Shown piece after piece: positions 13,440-27,019 of a stretch of 64,000 nt of DNA; the first letter of the stretch is position 1, and each line of letters opens with the position of its first letter. The position numbers and the translations under genes were made by a program. The stretch comes from Mugil cephalus (lineage: Eukaryota > Chordata > Actinopteri > Mugiliformes > Mugilidae): the NCBI RefSeq assembly GCF_022458985.1, contig NC_061770.1, positions 39,041,599 through 39,105,598 of the forward strand, written 5' to 3'. The notes beneath the pieces are model-generated. The model was not told the DNA's origin and made no database searches. It saw nothing but the letters and a program-made list of their open reading frames with translations.

Positions 13440-13885
13440 AGAAAAAAGTTGAAATACAAATTTGAGAATAAAGTCGAAAACCAGTTTTGAGAATAGAGCT
13501 GAAATACAGTATCGAGAACGTGACTGCTTCTACAAAATACCGTGCAGGCAGTTAGATGAAGTGGTAAAACTACACTTTGGACTCTAGTAACAAAGAATTA
13601 CTTTCTCTTTTAGCTCATAAACACAGTGTAGCTATCAGGTATTAGGAATTTGAAGAGACTGCGCTGAAAACGGCAACTGTCGCAAAAGACAAACCACACA
13701 ATCTTGGAGGAGGTGGCGCGTAATGGTGGTAAATTTTAATAAATAAATAGTAATGGCCCTAATACTGTACTGCAGGTCTGAAGTGAAGTTTGACCATTTC
13801 CTCTAACTGCCTGCACGGCATTTTGTAGAAGCAGTCACAAAATTTCGTCTTTATTCTCAACACATTTAAACTTTTTTCCCAAACA
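13440..13885. mobile_element. Foldback element with ~100-bp inverted arms
   Basis: The left arm (about 13440-13585) carries gtgactgcttctacaaaata, ccgtgcaggcagttagatga and gagaataaagtcgaaa. The right arm (about 13785-13885) is its inverted copy: ctaactgcctgcacggcatt, ttgtagaagcagtcac and tttattctcaa. Arms are about 100 bp and highly similar, around a spacer of about 200 bp. The left arm has an extra internal repeat of the 'gagaataaagt' block. It would form a long hairpin. No coding sequence. Confidence 0.8.
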
Positions 13886-14164
13886 AGCATGATCACAAAA
13901 AAATATCTGCATCCGCTACTTCCTACAACAGTTTTAAACTGATCTGCTGTTACAAAATGACCATGTTTTGTTTTAATAAAAAGTAACTGTACGTGCTAAG
14001 AATGTACAAAACACTGCTAGCTAATGCTAGCTAATGCTAGCTTATCCTGTGACGACTTCGTAACGAAGGTCAACCTGCGTTTGATCACTTAAAATGTCTG
14101 TTTGCTTTGTCTACAGTGGGACATACTGACCATTTAGTTTTTATCTAGTGATATATAATGACAT

Positions 14165-14500
14165 ACACCCATCAGCCACAACATTATGACCAGGATAAGT
14201 AAATAACATTTAAACCACCTTGTGACTATTCAGTGTTCTGTTGGGAAACTTTTGGACCTGGCATTCACTCATGTGGATGTTACTTAGACCAGACACCCTC
14301 CACCCCATAGCAATGACTCTCCTTGATGGCAGCAGCAGTTTAGGTTTTAGAAAGTTTAGGAAAAACTTAAAAACCCAAACTGAACAAGTATCTGTGGGAT
14401 GATCCATAGAGGCCCCCCTCCCTTCAACCCCTAGGATCCAAAGGCCCCCCACTCACAACATCCTGTTGCAAGACAGTATTAGCTTTGAGAAAGCCTACAG
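14165..14500 (-). mobile_element. Family G interspersed repeat, copy 1
   Basis: It begins with acccatcagccacaacatta followed by tgaccagg, a sequence widely repeated in fish. Read on the minus strand it shares aggatgttgtgagtgggggg and ggtgtctggtct with copies at 42440 and 51215. The 80-codon open frame within it is not a known protein. Class not resolved. Confidence 0.65.
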
Positions 14501-14937
14501 CTGATGTCTGTTGACACCTGGATGAACTTTTAAAAGCTCCACATACACCTTGCTGTTCAGTAGAAGCCTAGAAGCACTGGATACCGAATTACAAAATAAA
14601 GACAGCAGGAAAATAAAAAAAAGCCAGGTGGCTTGGGCACGCTGCACACGGAGCTAGACTCCCCTCTGCCTTATCACCCACTGACACACACACACACACT
14701 GAGCCAGCAGCAACACAGCTGAGCCCTACCCCAGGTGAATCCCCCCCCCCCTTTAACACCAGGACACCCCAGGCACCCCTCGGATGTGCCAGTCAGCAGA
14801 GTCCGGGCTGAGGACGCAGCCGCGTTTATGGATGGCCTGCTTCATGACAACGCACTTTCTGCTGCACTTCAGGGGCTAATGCTGAATAAAAAGATGTAGT
14901 GTGCGCATAAATTTAGTTTTCTTGATGTGGTGGATTT

Positions 14938-14962
14938 AAAAAAAAAAAAAAAAAAAAAAAAA
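14938..14962. repeat. Poly-A run
   Basis: Twenty-five consecutive A residues. Confidence 0.95.
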
Positions 14963-17174
14963 GCTGAGAGCTAGAAAAAGAGCGGTAATTTCACCTTAAT
15001 TTGATTCTTATGACTCCGAAAATGAAACTGATCTGACATTTTGCGAAGTATCGCTGTTAATCAACAAGTTCTTCATTTTTATTTATAACTTTGTGTCTTA
15101 GGTCGGTGTTCAAAGTCCCCAGAGATCTCTTTGCCAAAATACTTTCTATGTAGAGATGAACATTTTTTTTTTTCTCTTCTTCCGTCATGGCAATGTTTCA
15201 TTTTCTTAATGATGTCTTTAATTAGCAGTTTGTTATTCAGGGCTTAAATCATTAGGCAATGAAGGCAGATTGCACCAATTTGAAGAGAATCCTTCCTTTG
15301 CTGAGTACGTCAGTTTTCATTTGCACTCCTACAGATAATTTGCCCGCATTTAAGACTGAACACCTCACCGTCAACCAGCGGCAAGACACGGTTTGAAACC
15401 AAAGTGCAGACATCTCTGGACAGACGGAAACTGCAAACCTAAAAAAGAAGCTACTACTTTACTCGGAGCGTGCTATTTGGAGAGGCTGGTACAGTAGCCG
15501 GGGCCTGTTTCATAAAAATGCAACATGCAAAACATGCAAGCTGTTACTTACAATAAAAAAAAATCCCTTTTTTATTGTTAATTTAGGTAATTTTTACCAT
15601 GCACGAGGACGGGAAATGACTGCAGACGCTCACATCCTCTGCATCGTGCATGCAAATAGGGTTGGCTTTGGAGAAACATGCCCCTGATCTGAAACAGACT
15701 TCCAGGACCTCGAGCATCTTTAGAGGGAGATTTCCAAAACAGAAAGAAATTTGAATTTTTAAAGGAGAGCAGGTATGTGCACAGAGGGACTTAACTGAAA
15801 CCTGAGTGTGAAACGTGAGTTATTTCAAGATGTAAAATCTTACTGTCTTGCACCTTTTCAAAAGGAAACAAAAACAAAGGAGACGCGTACGGTGCATAAG
15901 GAGCCCGTCTTTTTGCAGATGCTTGACACCATGTGTAGCTCAGCTGAGTCGAGTGTGACCAGACGGATAACATCAAGGAGGGGAATCTGTTTGAGCTTTT
16001 CACTGGAGCGTTTGGGTTTTAAGGAGACCGTGACACGCAGGGCATCAACACAGGTCAACACGACAGCCGGATCTGCTGCTGACTTCAACCAATGAATTCA
16101 TCTGCTAATCATTGGAAATGTTTCCAAAGCACAATGCGCCGTGAGGATCTGAAGTCCAGGTCATTGACTCCTTCAGCCACGTCACATGACACCCTTTTAA
16201 TAATGTGACAACAGGTTCCCATATGAGTCATGTGATGTTTACATGGCAAGTCAAATTAACTACTGTTCTCAGCTATGCTGGTGCAGCCGGAGCCAATTCT
16301 TATCAGAATTTATTAGCTTTTAGTTGAGCTTCAATCCATTGGGATCGCAACTGGATAGTCCTACAACCAATCAGAGCCATTTTGTTATTAACAAATTCAA
16401 CTCAGATGACGTGTATGACTGTGTCGCTCTTCTGTCCATCACCACATACCAGAACATAATCCAGCGCATAATCAGTTCTCAACGTAGGGGGTCCAGACCC
16501 TGGCTACTTTTTAATGGCATGAGTCACCTTTTACACTCAAATCAGAGAGAGGAGGTAAACATAAATCTAAATGGATCATAAATTAAACGCTTGCCTGTGC
16601 CATGAACATGTATTCGACAGCCATTTAAGGATAATGGCAGCACAGGCTATCGTGCATACAGCAGGTGGTTCAGATGTCAGGATAATACGACGACGTTCCG
16701 TGGAGTATTGCACACACACTTCAGCGACTGCTAAGGCCTCAGCGTCATTTTCTCCAAGACCAACATTCCCTTTGTTCCACAGTTAGTCTTGACAGCGACT
16801 CCCAAAAGTGCTCTGTTAAGAGACTATTAAAGCTTATCAAGGGATAGGTTTCATGGTCGGTTTGCTCTGACCGACAGCTACTGGATGTAGCTCCACTATC
16901 GTCAAATAGTCACAAAATGGGCAAAATGTACAGGCGAAAAGAAATGGAAGTAAACCGAGAACAAAGTCAAGTTAACTACTGAACTTACATTCACAGATAG
17001 GATTTTTTATGATCCTGTTTCTCTCTAAGGGTCAGCTCCACTCCACCCTGCTGCCTTATCACCCAGACTACACACATTAAATGATAGTACGGCGGCTTTA
17101 AGGAATCGCAGGTCAGCCAATAAATCTGTGAAGTCAAGAAAATGGCAAAAATGTCTAACATGCCCTTATTATCC

Positions 17175-17195
17175 CTGCTGCTGCTGCTGCTGCTG
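17175..17195. repeat. (CTG)7 microsatellite
   Basis: Seven perfect CTG triplets are present, about 80 bp left of a CA run. There is no supported coding frame through it. Confidence 0.95.
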
Positions 17196-17272
17196 CCACA
17201 GCTGAAAAGAGGCAACGGTGATGTTTGAGTGCAGTTCGCCACACACATGCAAAGATCACACACTCGGCCGCC

Positions 17273-17275
<3 letters not shown>

Positions 17276-17306
<31 letters not shown>
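17276..17306. repeat. (CA)n microsatellite
   Basis: A 31-bp CA run is visible. Confidence 0.95.
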
Positions 17307-17308
<2 letters not shown>

Positions 17309-19207
17309 GGTTTGTTTTGAGTGTGGGGCACTAGGGGCCCTGAATGAAAACATGCCGGTAGAGACATGTATCAGATGTTTGTCCACTCGTGGAAAACATT
17401 TCTCATAAAAAGACATGTTGATCCAAGATCTAACTGCGGCTTCTTCCTGAAAAATGGGGGCCTGTGAGCTCCAGCCCGGCATGTGCTTAGCTTGGCACTT
17501 TCCCCACCAGTTCTAACTAAAGCCTCCGCCGAGTTTTATGGCGTGTGGTGATGCCTATAGCTGTTTTTGGGTCTATGAAGGCTTTGTGCAGATAGCTGCG
17601 AGGACGACGGTTGAAGGCCGAAAGCCGCCGGTCACCCGTTTGCCGGAGTTGGACTGTCAGAGAGGCTAGGTTTTTCGGGTGTGTCCTTAGAGCTCTTCTT
17701 AGGTTCCTAGACTTCCAAGCTAAAATCAGCTCTTGGGTTTTCCAGGCTTTGGTGGAAGGGCTCAGAGTTCGTTGGTCTAAACTCTTTGCGTTGTGTTCAA
17801 ACGGAAATTCTTGACCTAGACACAAGCGAAGCGAGGTGACGTCAAAGCCGGCCTTCGTTTGCCGGTGGTTATTTTGGTTCTTTGAAATTGCTTTTGGTGC
17901 ATCTCCTACCTTAAATCTCACCACTCTCATTATCCTCCTTTCCAAATCCAAGGACAAATTTGAAATACCAGGCAGAGAAGGCTAACAATTAGCTGCTGAA
18001 CATATCGGGGATAATTAGGAGCTAAAGAGCAGGATACTTTTCTGGAGACCAAAAGAGACTGTCTAAACAGTGGCCTTGCAATCCCTTGATGACTAAGCAC
18101 ATAACAAATAAATGCTTAAAGCAACTGGAGGTTCTTCTACTCATCTTCAAGTTAGAAAAAAACACAATAAGTGGCTGTTTTAAGACTCCCGTTGGCACTT
18201 TGTCAGAGGAATCAAGAAACGCCTTTTTTTTTGAAGAATTTTGGCATTGACAGAATGAGTCATCGTCGCTGGCCATTATTCAATCAACAATGGTAAAAGG
18301 GTTCCATGTCTCTCTTGCAGAACTGCATGTAAAGCCCCGATACCTCAATTTAGATAGTGAAACGCCTAATCTGATCAAAGCAGAAAACAACAGTTCGCAG
18401 AAGGTGCGAAAAATTCCCCCGTCGCCCTACAGACATGCAGACTCAACAGTAAGACAAAGAGGCTCTACTCTACTCTCTTGTTGTGCACTTGCGTTCGGCA
18501 GAGTTGCAGTCATGGCCGCTGGCTTCGACCCAAGCCCTCCGCACTGCACTCCCCTTCCCTTCCCCTGCTCCCAACCTCCCGACACTCCTGTTTAATCAGC
18601 ATCTTCTGCTGGTCATTAGCTACAACAGCAACTCTTGTCCATGGTTTACAAGCCCTTCAGGGATAATGACTATTCGCCTTAATCCATCACTATAACAGAT
18701 GGTCCTAATTATGAGAAGTAATCTCCTTTTTTTAATCTAAGCTATGCCCTGCCGGTTGCTCTCTTCACCTGGCCTTTTGATTACGATATGCATTGCATAA
18801 TCCAATCGCACAATACAAAGAGTTATTGTTTCCCCGCTTTTCTCATACCTGGATGACCCACTGCGTTACAGTCCGCTCGTGGCTAAAACTGGAAACAAGG
18901 TTCCTGCCTCCCCTGTGACAGATTCCTCCTCGCGCGGCGCAAAATGGCAGCTCGAGAAAAGAAGAACTTGCACCATTATTCTGAGGAACTGACACCATAA
19001 TCTGAGGTTTACTATTGAGGCACGAGTACATTTTGTCCTGTCGAAGTCGCTGCCTCGTTTTTCAGATTTGCGAGCGCTGCGTTTTACCCTTTGAGATGCC
19101 CCCATGTCGAGATGCTTTTGCACCTGTGTGTTAAACCTGTCAACACCCCACCGCCGTTGCAGAACATTGCAGTGTAACTGACAGAGTGTCTTATTGAAAG
19201 ACCCCCC

Positions 19208-19252
19208 CACCACCACCACCACCATCCACCATCCACCATCCACCATCCACCC
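19208..19252. repeat. (CAC)n run followed by a 7-bp tandem repeat
   Basis: CAC triplets pass directly into four copies of the 7-mer ccatcca, giving an open but meaningless frame on either strand. Confidence 0.9.
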
Positions 19253-20416
19253 CCTCGTTCTTCCACCAGCCACCACAGGATATTGCTCAGTGGCACAACA
19301 GGGTTATGGAGACATGTAGAGGCAGGCCAGGGACAAAGACTTGGAGAAGAATTAAAAAACAAGAGGCAGGCGAGCGATACGATCTCCCGGCGTGCACAGA
19401 GAGGGACTGTGTTCCCCTTGGCATGCCTCATATACAAACACTATATTAACATAACTCCTCTTTCCTTTGTGTTACACGAGCTGCATTTCCAGCCGGGAAA
19501 GAACCTGACACAGGGGTGAAGATAAGCGAGGGGTGAAATGGAGTGTGAGCCGGTGCTGAAGGAAATATGTGGAGGTGAGGTTGATAATGAGCGACTGACA
19601 GAAACAAAAATTGGAAAAGTTACAGCGGAAGTGTTGAGGAGTCCCTAGGATGAGCTGAATAAGGGTCATCTCCTGTAAACAAACCTCAAATAAAGGGATT
19701 TCTTAGTGCTCCTCCTGGCCAAAACCACATTCTTAAAAACCTACTGCACTTTTCTTAGCTGTGTAATTCCCCGTCAAATGAGGAGGAATCATTTTCTATT
19801 TTGGTGTTCTCTGGCGATCGGGATCTGCAGCTAAAGACAGGATGAGCAGAGGAAGGTTTTCTGGGCCGCGAGGGATTCGGCCGCAAAGCAGACGGAGCTC
19901 ATGCACTGCCTCACAAGAATGATAATAACAGAGAGGAGGTCGCCGTAAAAATTCAGGTGGCTCCGTGTTTGGGGTAAAAGCACAAAATGCTTCATCAGCA
20001 GCACATCTTTCTGCAGTGTCACTTTAATGATAAGGTCCGATGCGTACGTGTCCGCTGCGAGGGCCCGTTAACACTGACGCAAGACCTTTCCCACTTCCCC
20101 CGCACGGCATCCAAGTCTAAAGTGTGACTTGTTCCGGGGCCGGGATGGAAAGCTTCCTCCTGAATTCCTTACCCTCGGCTGGCGAAAGCTTGGCATTTTT
20201 TATCCAATCAACAGAACATATTTTCAGGCCTCTCTGTCTCTGTAGCCTCGGCCTAACTTTCACAGCCTGGGAGTCACGTGACCGAGTTACCTAAAAGACC
20301 TGTTGTCATCCCTCTAATCTTGTTTCTAAGTGCTTTTATATGATCTTGGACTCTAAGTCGAGATAAAGCTTGTAAATACTGTACAGATTACGGTGGGGAG
20401 ATAATTCAATTTCTCA

Positions 20417-21322
<906 letters not shown>

Positions 21323-21949
21323 TCACGCAGATGTTTTGACTGGATCTGATTTTGCACCCCAAGGGTTTGAAAATAAAGTACAAAGGAGTACTTTATTGCG
21401 CCTCGCTCCCTTTCCTGTCTTTCTTGTAGGCTCATCAGGGACCAGTGAAATGTGTTCAAAAGTTGGACCAACAAGTGAGGCTGCAGGAGAGGATTCAAAG
21501 ACGACCGAACGGCAAGTGTCTCTCATTCGTCTTGACGTGAAAACTCAAACCTCTCCATTTCAGGGATTCCAGTCGAAAGACGGCTTTGTTGTTTAATTGA
21601 GGCCAAGAGTTTCAGGGCTCAGACAGACGGCAACGTCTCCACTGAATTTCTCTCTCTTCAAGTGATGCGGTGCGTGGTTTGCCAACACATGGTTCGAGCA
21701 CAATATCATCTCACCGGCCTGTATTTAAGAGGCTCTTGAATTGCCTCATTATGGCCCAATTAGTTCTTCTTTCCCTCCTTTCATTCAAAAGCTGCCACCT
21801 GTTGAGTTCTGATTGTTAAGGCTGAGGACAATAATGAAGAACACACATAAAAAATAAAATAAAAAAACACTAAGCGCTCCTTTTGCAACTGTAAAATCAG
21901 GTTCCCACACACTTTAGCTGTCCATTTTCAGGTTTTATGTATTTTTAGC

Positions 21950-22620
21950 CATTAAGTGCAGTGGCCACCACAAGCAGGAAGCGCCGAGGAGCGGAGAAGA
22001 ATAGCAGGAAAGGAGCATTCAGTCCAGCCAACCAGTGTTTTACGACAAGTTTCGGCGCTGACCAGTTCGCATTATTGAGCCCGAATCTCCAATAACCGCG
22101 TCTGACCGCAGCACTGCGGCGCTCCCGCAGGAAATCCCGCATCCCGCTGCGCCAGCGTATCCATGCTCCGGAGTTAACGAGGCGCACGCAATGAGCCAAA
22201 CTTTATCATTTAAAGAAATAAAAATCAACTCATGGAATAACAACAGGAAGAGCACTCCAGACCTGAAACACGGACTGAAAACAAATTCCCGTTAGTTATC
22301 TAGTTAGTTCCTGGTCGGAGTTCAACGCGTGGCCTGCTCCAGCTCGGGGCTCCTGTCGGTACCGTCCGTGTCCAAACGGCGCAACAACTCCATCATAACT
22401 TTTCGGCTTCCCCCTTTCTCTTCCTCGGTCAGCGTTCACTCGTCAGGTCCTCGAACCACTTCTACGTCCGTGCGGAGAGGGTGGGGTTTCAAAACTTTTT
22501 TTCTTCTGCTCCCAACAGGAAAAGAGTCAGATGACAGACAGAACGCGGTCAAGGCGCACGCAACATGAACTAACCGCGCATCCGGTTGTTTGGCTGTCGA
22601 AATAAAAGCCCGTTCGACGG
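21950..22620 (-). promoter_or_regulatory. map3k11: CpG-rich patch, possible map3k11 promoter / 5' UTR
   Basis: CpG dinucleotides are frequent here, for example around 22060-22180 and 22320-22480, unlike the surrounding sequence. It lies 630-1300 bp upstream of the map3k11 start codon on the minus strand. A CpG island at this distance would suit the promoter of a broadly expressed kinase gene. I see no TATA box and cannot place a start site. Confidence 0.35.
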
Positions 22621-22679
22621 CGAAACTACCCCTAAGAAGATGAAAACCATCGCAAAACGAAAACAAAACGACTGCGAAG

Positions 22680-22940
22680 AAACGCAAATCAACCAGAGAG
22701 AGACACAAATGCACCACAGAGTCACAAAACAACCAGAAAATGACAGAAATGAACCACGATGAGAAACAAATGAACAATAATGAGACACAAAACAAGCAGA
22801 AAGAGACGTAAATTAACTACAGAGGCAACAAACAACCATAAAGAGACACAAAACAACCAGAAAGGGTGTAAAACAACCACAAAGACACACACATTGACCA
22901 CAAAGAGACACAAAACAATCACAGAGACACAAAACAAGCA
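22680..22940. repeat. Degenerate tandem array, unit about 24 bp
   Basis: Variants of caaccacaaagagacacaaa follow one another about ten times with many substitutions. This unit is a well-known simple array in fish DNA. The open frames across it on the minus strand (rich in Phe, Val, Leu) are artefacts of the repeat. Confidence 0.8.
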
Positions 22941-23844
22941 TGTATAGTTTACCAGATTACAGATACTTTTAATAAATCTAGTTTTATTTCTTCCCGCTGC
23001 AGTAAAAATGTTTAATATATTTTCAAATGCTCAAAAATCTCAAAATTAAATTTACAGTAACAGAATTAGAATAATATTTTACAAGTAAAACAAAAATGGT
23101 GCCGTATCGACTAAGTATTGACTGCTGCACGGAAATATTAATCTTAATATTTACGATATTTATTTTTGATTTGATCAATACCTCCCTTCTTTGCCTAATT
23201 ATGCTACTGGATACTGAATTTCTCACGGGATAAATAAATGAAGCATCAATTTCCATACTTTGTTTTTTATCAGACTTTTATTTTAAGATACACGTTTCCG
23301 GTAACCCCGCGGCTACATCCATGCTAACTTGACTCAAAGCCAGACAGCCACCGTGGTGCGCCAAGTTAGCGGAAACATCCTGCTAAAAACAACAACGTAG
23401 AGGAAGTGTCTGCCTTTACAGTAAAATAACAAACAAGCGTAAACCCAAAACAGGGACAGCTGTAAGCTATTGTTGTGTTGAAGCGGTGGGAATTTTCATT
23501 TTACACCGTGACTATCTGTGATTATCCACGATATTGTGGGAGGAAATGCGCAACTTTTTTATGAAAAAGCGTCAGATTTAGTTTCGCGACTCCTTCTTGT
23601 TTGAGCTTTTCTTTTGAAAATGACTCCGTCGTGGCTCACATGACTGTGGCAACAGGTGGAAATGAACCAGAGACACATTTACTAAAGAGAAGTCTTTTAA
23701 AAACTCAAGAACAATAACATAATTATTTAAATATTACAAATATAGCTGAACTATTTTTTGATAATTAGCATAACACAATAACCATGTGTTATATATATTA
23801 CTTTAAATATATCTTATTATTAGCATTTTGCATTCAGTATTAAG

Positions 23845-23990
23845 CTATCCCTTATCCCTTTACTAAAAAAAAAAGTTGACTATATGTTAATGAGTATTAC
23901 AAGAATTTTTTTTTTTTTTTAAAAAAAGAACATAAAAAATGTCTAATCAACCAAAGATTTTACATCACCTCCGTGGACCACCTGTTGAAA
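23845..23990 (-). mobile_element. Family E repeat, copy 1
   Basis: It has taagctatcccttatccctt, then aatcaaccaaagatttt, then ctccgtggaccacctgttga. These blocks recur at 25707-25960 (opposite strand) and 49815-49920. The ends resemble hAT-type fish repeats. Confidence 0.6.
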
Positions 23991-24889
23991 ATCCATGAAA
24001 TACAGGGATAAGATAAAGACCTGCTGTTTCCGTGAGGAGAAGTCTAATGACGATTTTCTTTGCTGTTACACTAAACAAAAGAAGGCAACGCATTTAAAAG
24101 CCTGCAGCTTTGCCTGGATTTATGCAGCGGAGACTCGGCCGTCTGGGGTGGAGGAGCTGCCGGTGAAAATTCGCTCGGGTCAGATTTACTGATTTTCTGT
24201 TTGACTTAAAATGAAGTCAAAGGAGGCAATTTAAAACTTTTATTCCGGGGGGAGCACTCCTACAGTACTTTCAGTATCCTCTTTCTATCGCAGAGAAGTG
24301 GTTCAGCAGATCCTCTTAATTAAAAACGGCTGCTTTAACAATGTGAGACGGAGTTTCTTCTAAAGTCGATTGAATATCCAGCTACCATTGCCCACATTTT
24401 GATGCATTATTTATATAAATAAAAAAAAAGTCTATTTAACTACTACAGTTAATGCTGAACTATTGGAAGACCATTTGTACAATAAAAAAAAAACACAAAA
24501 CAAGTGACAAAAACATGTCTTTATCAAGTTAATTGCCATTATATACAGTTGTTATGTTTATATTCCCATTATATGTATATTTGCAAATAATAATTGGCAT
24601 TTTAATGCAAATATGGAGTTGATTTTGATATTCTGATTGTTACTTTACTTGTGGTTTATCAATAGCTGGCATGATGCTGCCACCACCATGCTTCATGGTG
24701 GGAATGGTGAAATGGTGAGATTTAATGCACTTTTCTTTTTTTTCTAATACGATTATATTTTATCTTTTAAACTATCTTACACCTGTTTATTTACTGCTTT
24801 TCTTTACCATTTTCATGGAGAGTAGAGCTACCGTGAACAAGCAGTTCCCCACGTGAATTAATTAAATCTGGTTCTATTAAAAGTCTACG

Positions 24890-25138
24890 GTGCTTTAGGC
24901 TTCTGCGTCAATTTGATGCCGTAGCTATGGTGACAGTCCAGACGCTACGCTAACGTTGTAGCTGACGTCCACCTCCGTAGACATATAACTACGTGCGCAA
25001 GAGCTGTAATTAGTCCGCTTGGTAGTAGCGTGTTTATACTTTAGTATTTCCGGCTGCTTTTCCACCTCTGCAATTTTCAAATTAATCGTTTTGGACTAAT
25101 TAAAAGGGAATACAACAAGGAAAGGTTAACCGATTGAG
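24890..25138 (-). mobile_element. Family C interspersed repeat, copy 2 (inverted)
   Basis: It contains gctttaggcttctgcgtcaa on the left and aaggaaaggttaaccgattg on the right, matching the reverse complement of the copies at 10080 and 58683. The right side is cut abruptly by the family D sequence from 25139. Confidence 0.7.
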
Positions 25139-25262
25139 GTACCCATCGTGACGTCACCCATCAGAATCTGAACCTCGAAAATGAAGCCTAAAGTGGGCGG
25201 AGCTCATGGTCGCCATGTTGGATGAGTTTTACTCCGCCCACACTCAGATACTCCAAATATGG
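25139..25262 (-). mobile_element. Family D repeat fragment, copy 2 (inverted), with a CRE octamer
   Basis: It includes cagaatctgaacctcgaaaa, ggtcgccatgttggatgag and ctccgcccacactcagatac, the reverse complement of 51990-52150. A perfect TGACGTCA is at 25149-25156 within the element. The part that should carry the 'gagcaaatcccc' block is missing, so the copy is truncated. Confidence 0.7.
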
Positions 25263-25706
25263 ACAAGGGGGTCATGTCGGGTTTTTTTTACACACTTCCG
25301 CATTCGCTTCATGACTCAGACCTTTGTGTACCTCCATGTGAAATTATATCGTTATCTTGAGACTGCACATTAAACCAATTCCCTTTAATTTACATTTTTG
25401 CAAATGTGCTGCAATAAATGCAATAAAATGTCTAAGAGCCTTAGATACAAATTACCATTTAGGGTCAAGAGACTAAGCTAGAAAACATTATATTATCTAC
25501 ACTAAAAATAAAAAATAGGTTATATGTGATTTAGTTGCCGGTGCCACAATAAAAATTTGCCATGGTGTACTTAAATAATTCAATGTATGTACATAAACGA
25601 TAAAGCTATTTATTTGTGTAATTATAGAGCAGGTTATAGAGGCATCAAACTTTAGTTGGGGTAGATATAAGCAGCTGAAGATATCCAGCACACCACCGAG
25701 CATAGG

Positions 25707-25960
25707 TCTTCAACAGGGGGTCCGTGACCCCTAGGAGGTACGCAGAAGTACTGCAGGGAGGGGGTCGCAAAATCTTTGGTTGATTAGACATTTATATATA
25801 TGTATGTATATTTATTTATTTTTAATTTTGCCCCGCAAATTTAAATTTCTTTCAAGACACACTAACATGAATCCAACATATTTTGGTAAATGGATAAGGG
25901 ATAGCTTAATATTAAATGCAAAATGACGAGTTTAATATAGAACTCATATAGTAGGTAGGG
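25707..25960 (+). mobile_element. Family E repeat, copy 2
   Basis: It begins tcttcaacagggggtccgtg with acccctagg, followed by aaaatctttggttgattaga and ggataagggatagcttaata. It matches the reverse complement of the other two copies and is the most complete on its left side. Confidence 0.65.
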
Positions 25961-27019
25961 GGTCCCTTCTTAATGTACTCTCCATCAGTGACCCTCCGAA
26001 TAGTCTTTCTAAGTCTATTACCCAGCGTTCCCTCTGATTAAGGGCTGAAACACAAGGTGCATTTTCAAAACATGTGCTTTTTCGAGCAGCTCGAGCAAAG
26101 AAAAAGGCTTTTATTGTTGAAAAAGGTCAGGGGGATTCCTTATGTGCCGCACTTTCCCATGTTTCCAAAAGTCTAAAAAGTCCACTTCTTTCATGGGAGG
26201 GGATGGGAACCAGAGGGCCACCTTTGGCCTCCGCCGGCTGCTGTGTGGAAACAGTGCGCTTCCTTCTGTTGGCCTTTTGATGGCTCCCCCACCCCCTCCT
26301 CCTCCCTTCTCGTCCTCCCTCTCGTCCTCCCTCCCCCCCAACGGCTGCCGTTTGTTTGAATGCCAGCCTCCTAAAGTCATCCACCTACACCGAAACCCCA
26401 CCCGCCTCGCAGTCCGCTGAGTCAACGCTTGTGCAGGAAGGATGCAGTTGTTTTTGCGGCCCCGGATCCGAGCCGCTCGGGTCAGTCGGGCGTGGAGAAG
26501 GCGACAAAGTGGACTGTTTAAAAAAATAAATAAATAAAGAAAGGCAAAGGGGGGAGGAAGAGAGAGGCTGGACGCACCATCAGGAGCCAAGCGCCGGGTC
26601 CCTCTTGATCGAGAGTGTTCGCAGAGGAAGGGACGACAACAATCACCTCTCTGTGAACGCCTTCGCACACAACCACACAACCTGTGCCGTCTTGCACTTA
26701 TCTGATTCAAATACCAGGAGACGGATAAATGGAAGCGGCCGTCTTTCAGGTTGCATGAGTCACACACACACCAGATCCATGGGAACATTTTTAATTCTGC
26801 AAAAAAAAAATAAATAAATAAAAGGGTCAAAAAAAAAAAAAAGTCACACGAGTCAGGCCTGGACTCTACAAGGTTCCTTCAAAATAAAAGAAGGCGGAGC
26901 TTCGTCTAAAAAAAACCCTCGACGTGTGAAGAACAAAACCACCGAGACAACGGTCGACGCCGGTTGTTTTTTTTTTTTTATCATTTGTTTGTTTTTTTTT
27001 TCTCATTTGAAATATGAAC

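Noticed and set aside
17517-17957. 146-codon frame on the minus strand
   Set aside because: No recognisable domain, no splice context, basic and irregular composition. Probably chance in intron sequence.
22436-22937. Phe/Val/Leu-rich frames that look like membrane proteins
   Set aside because: They are the minus-strand reading of the 24-bp-type tandem array.
26111-26830. 239-codon frame on the minus strand
   Set aside because: It runs through homopolymers and pyrimidine tracts, has low complexity and resembles no known protein.
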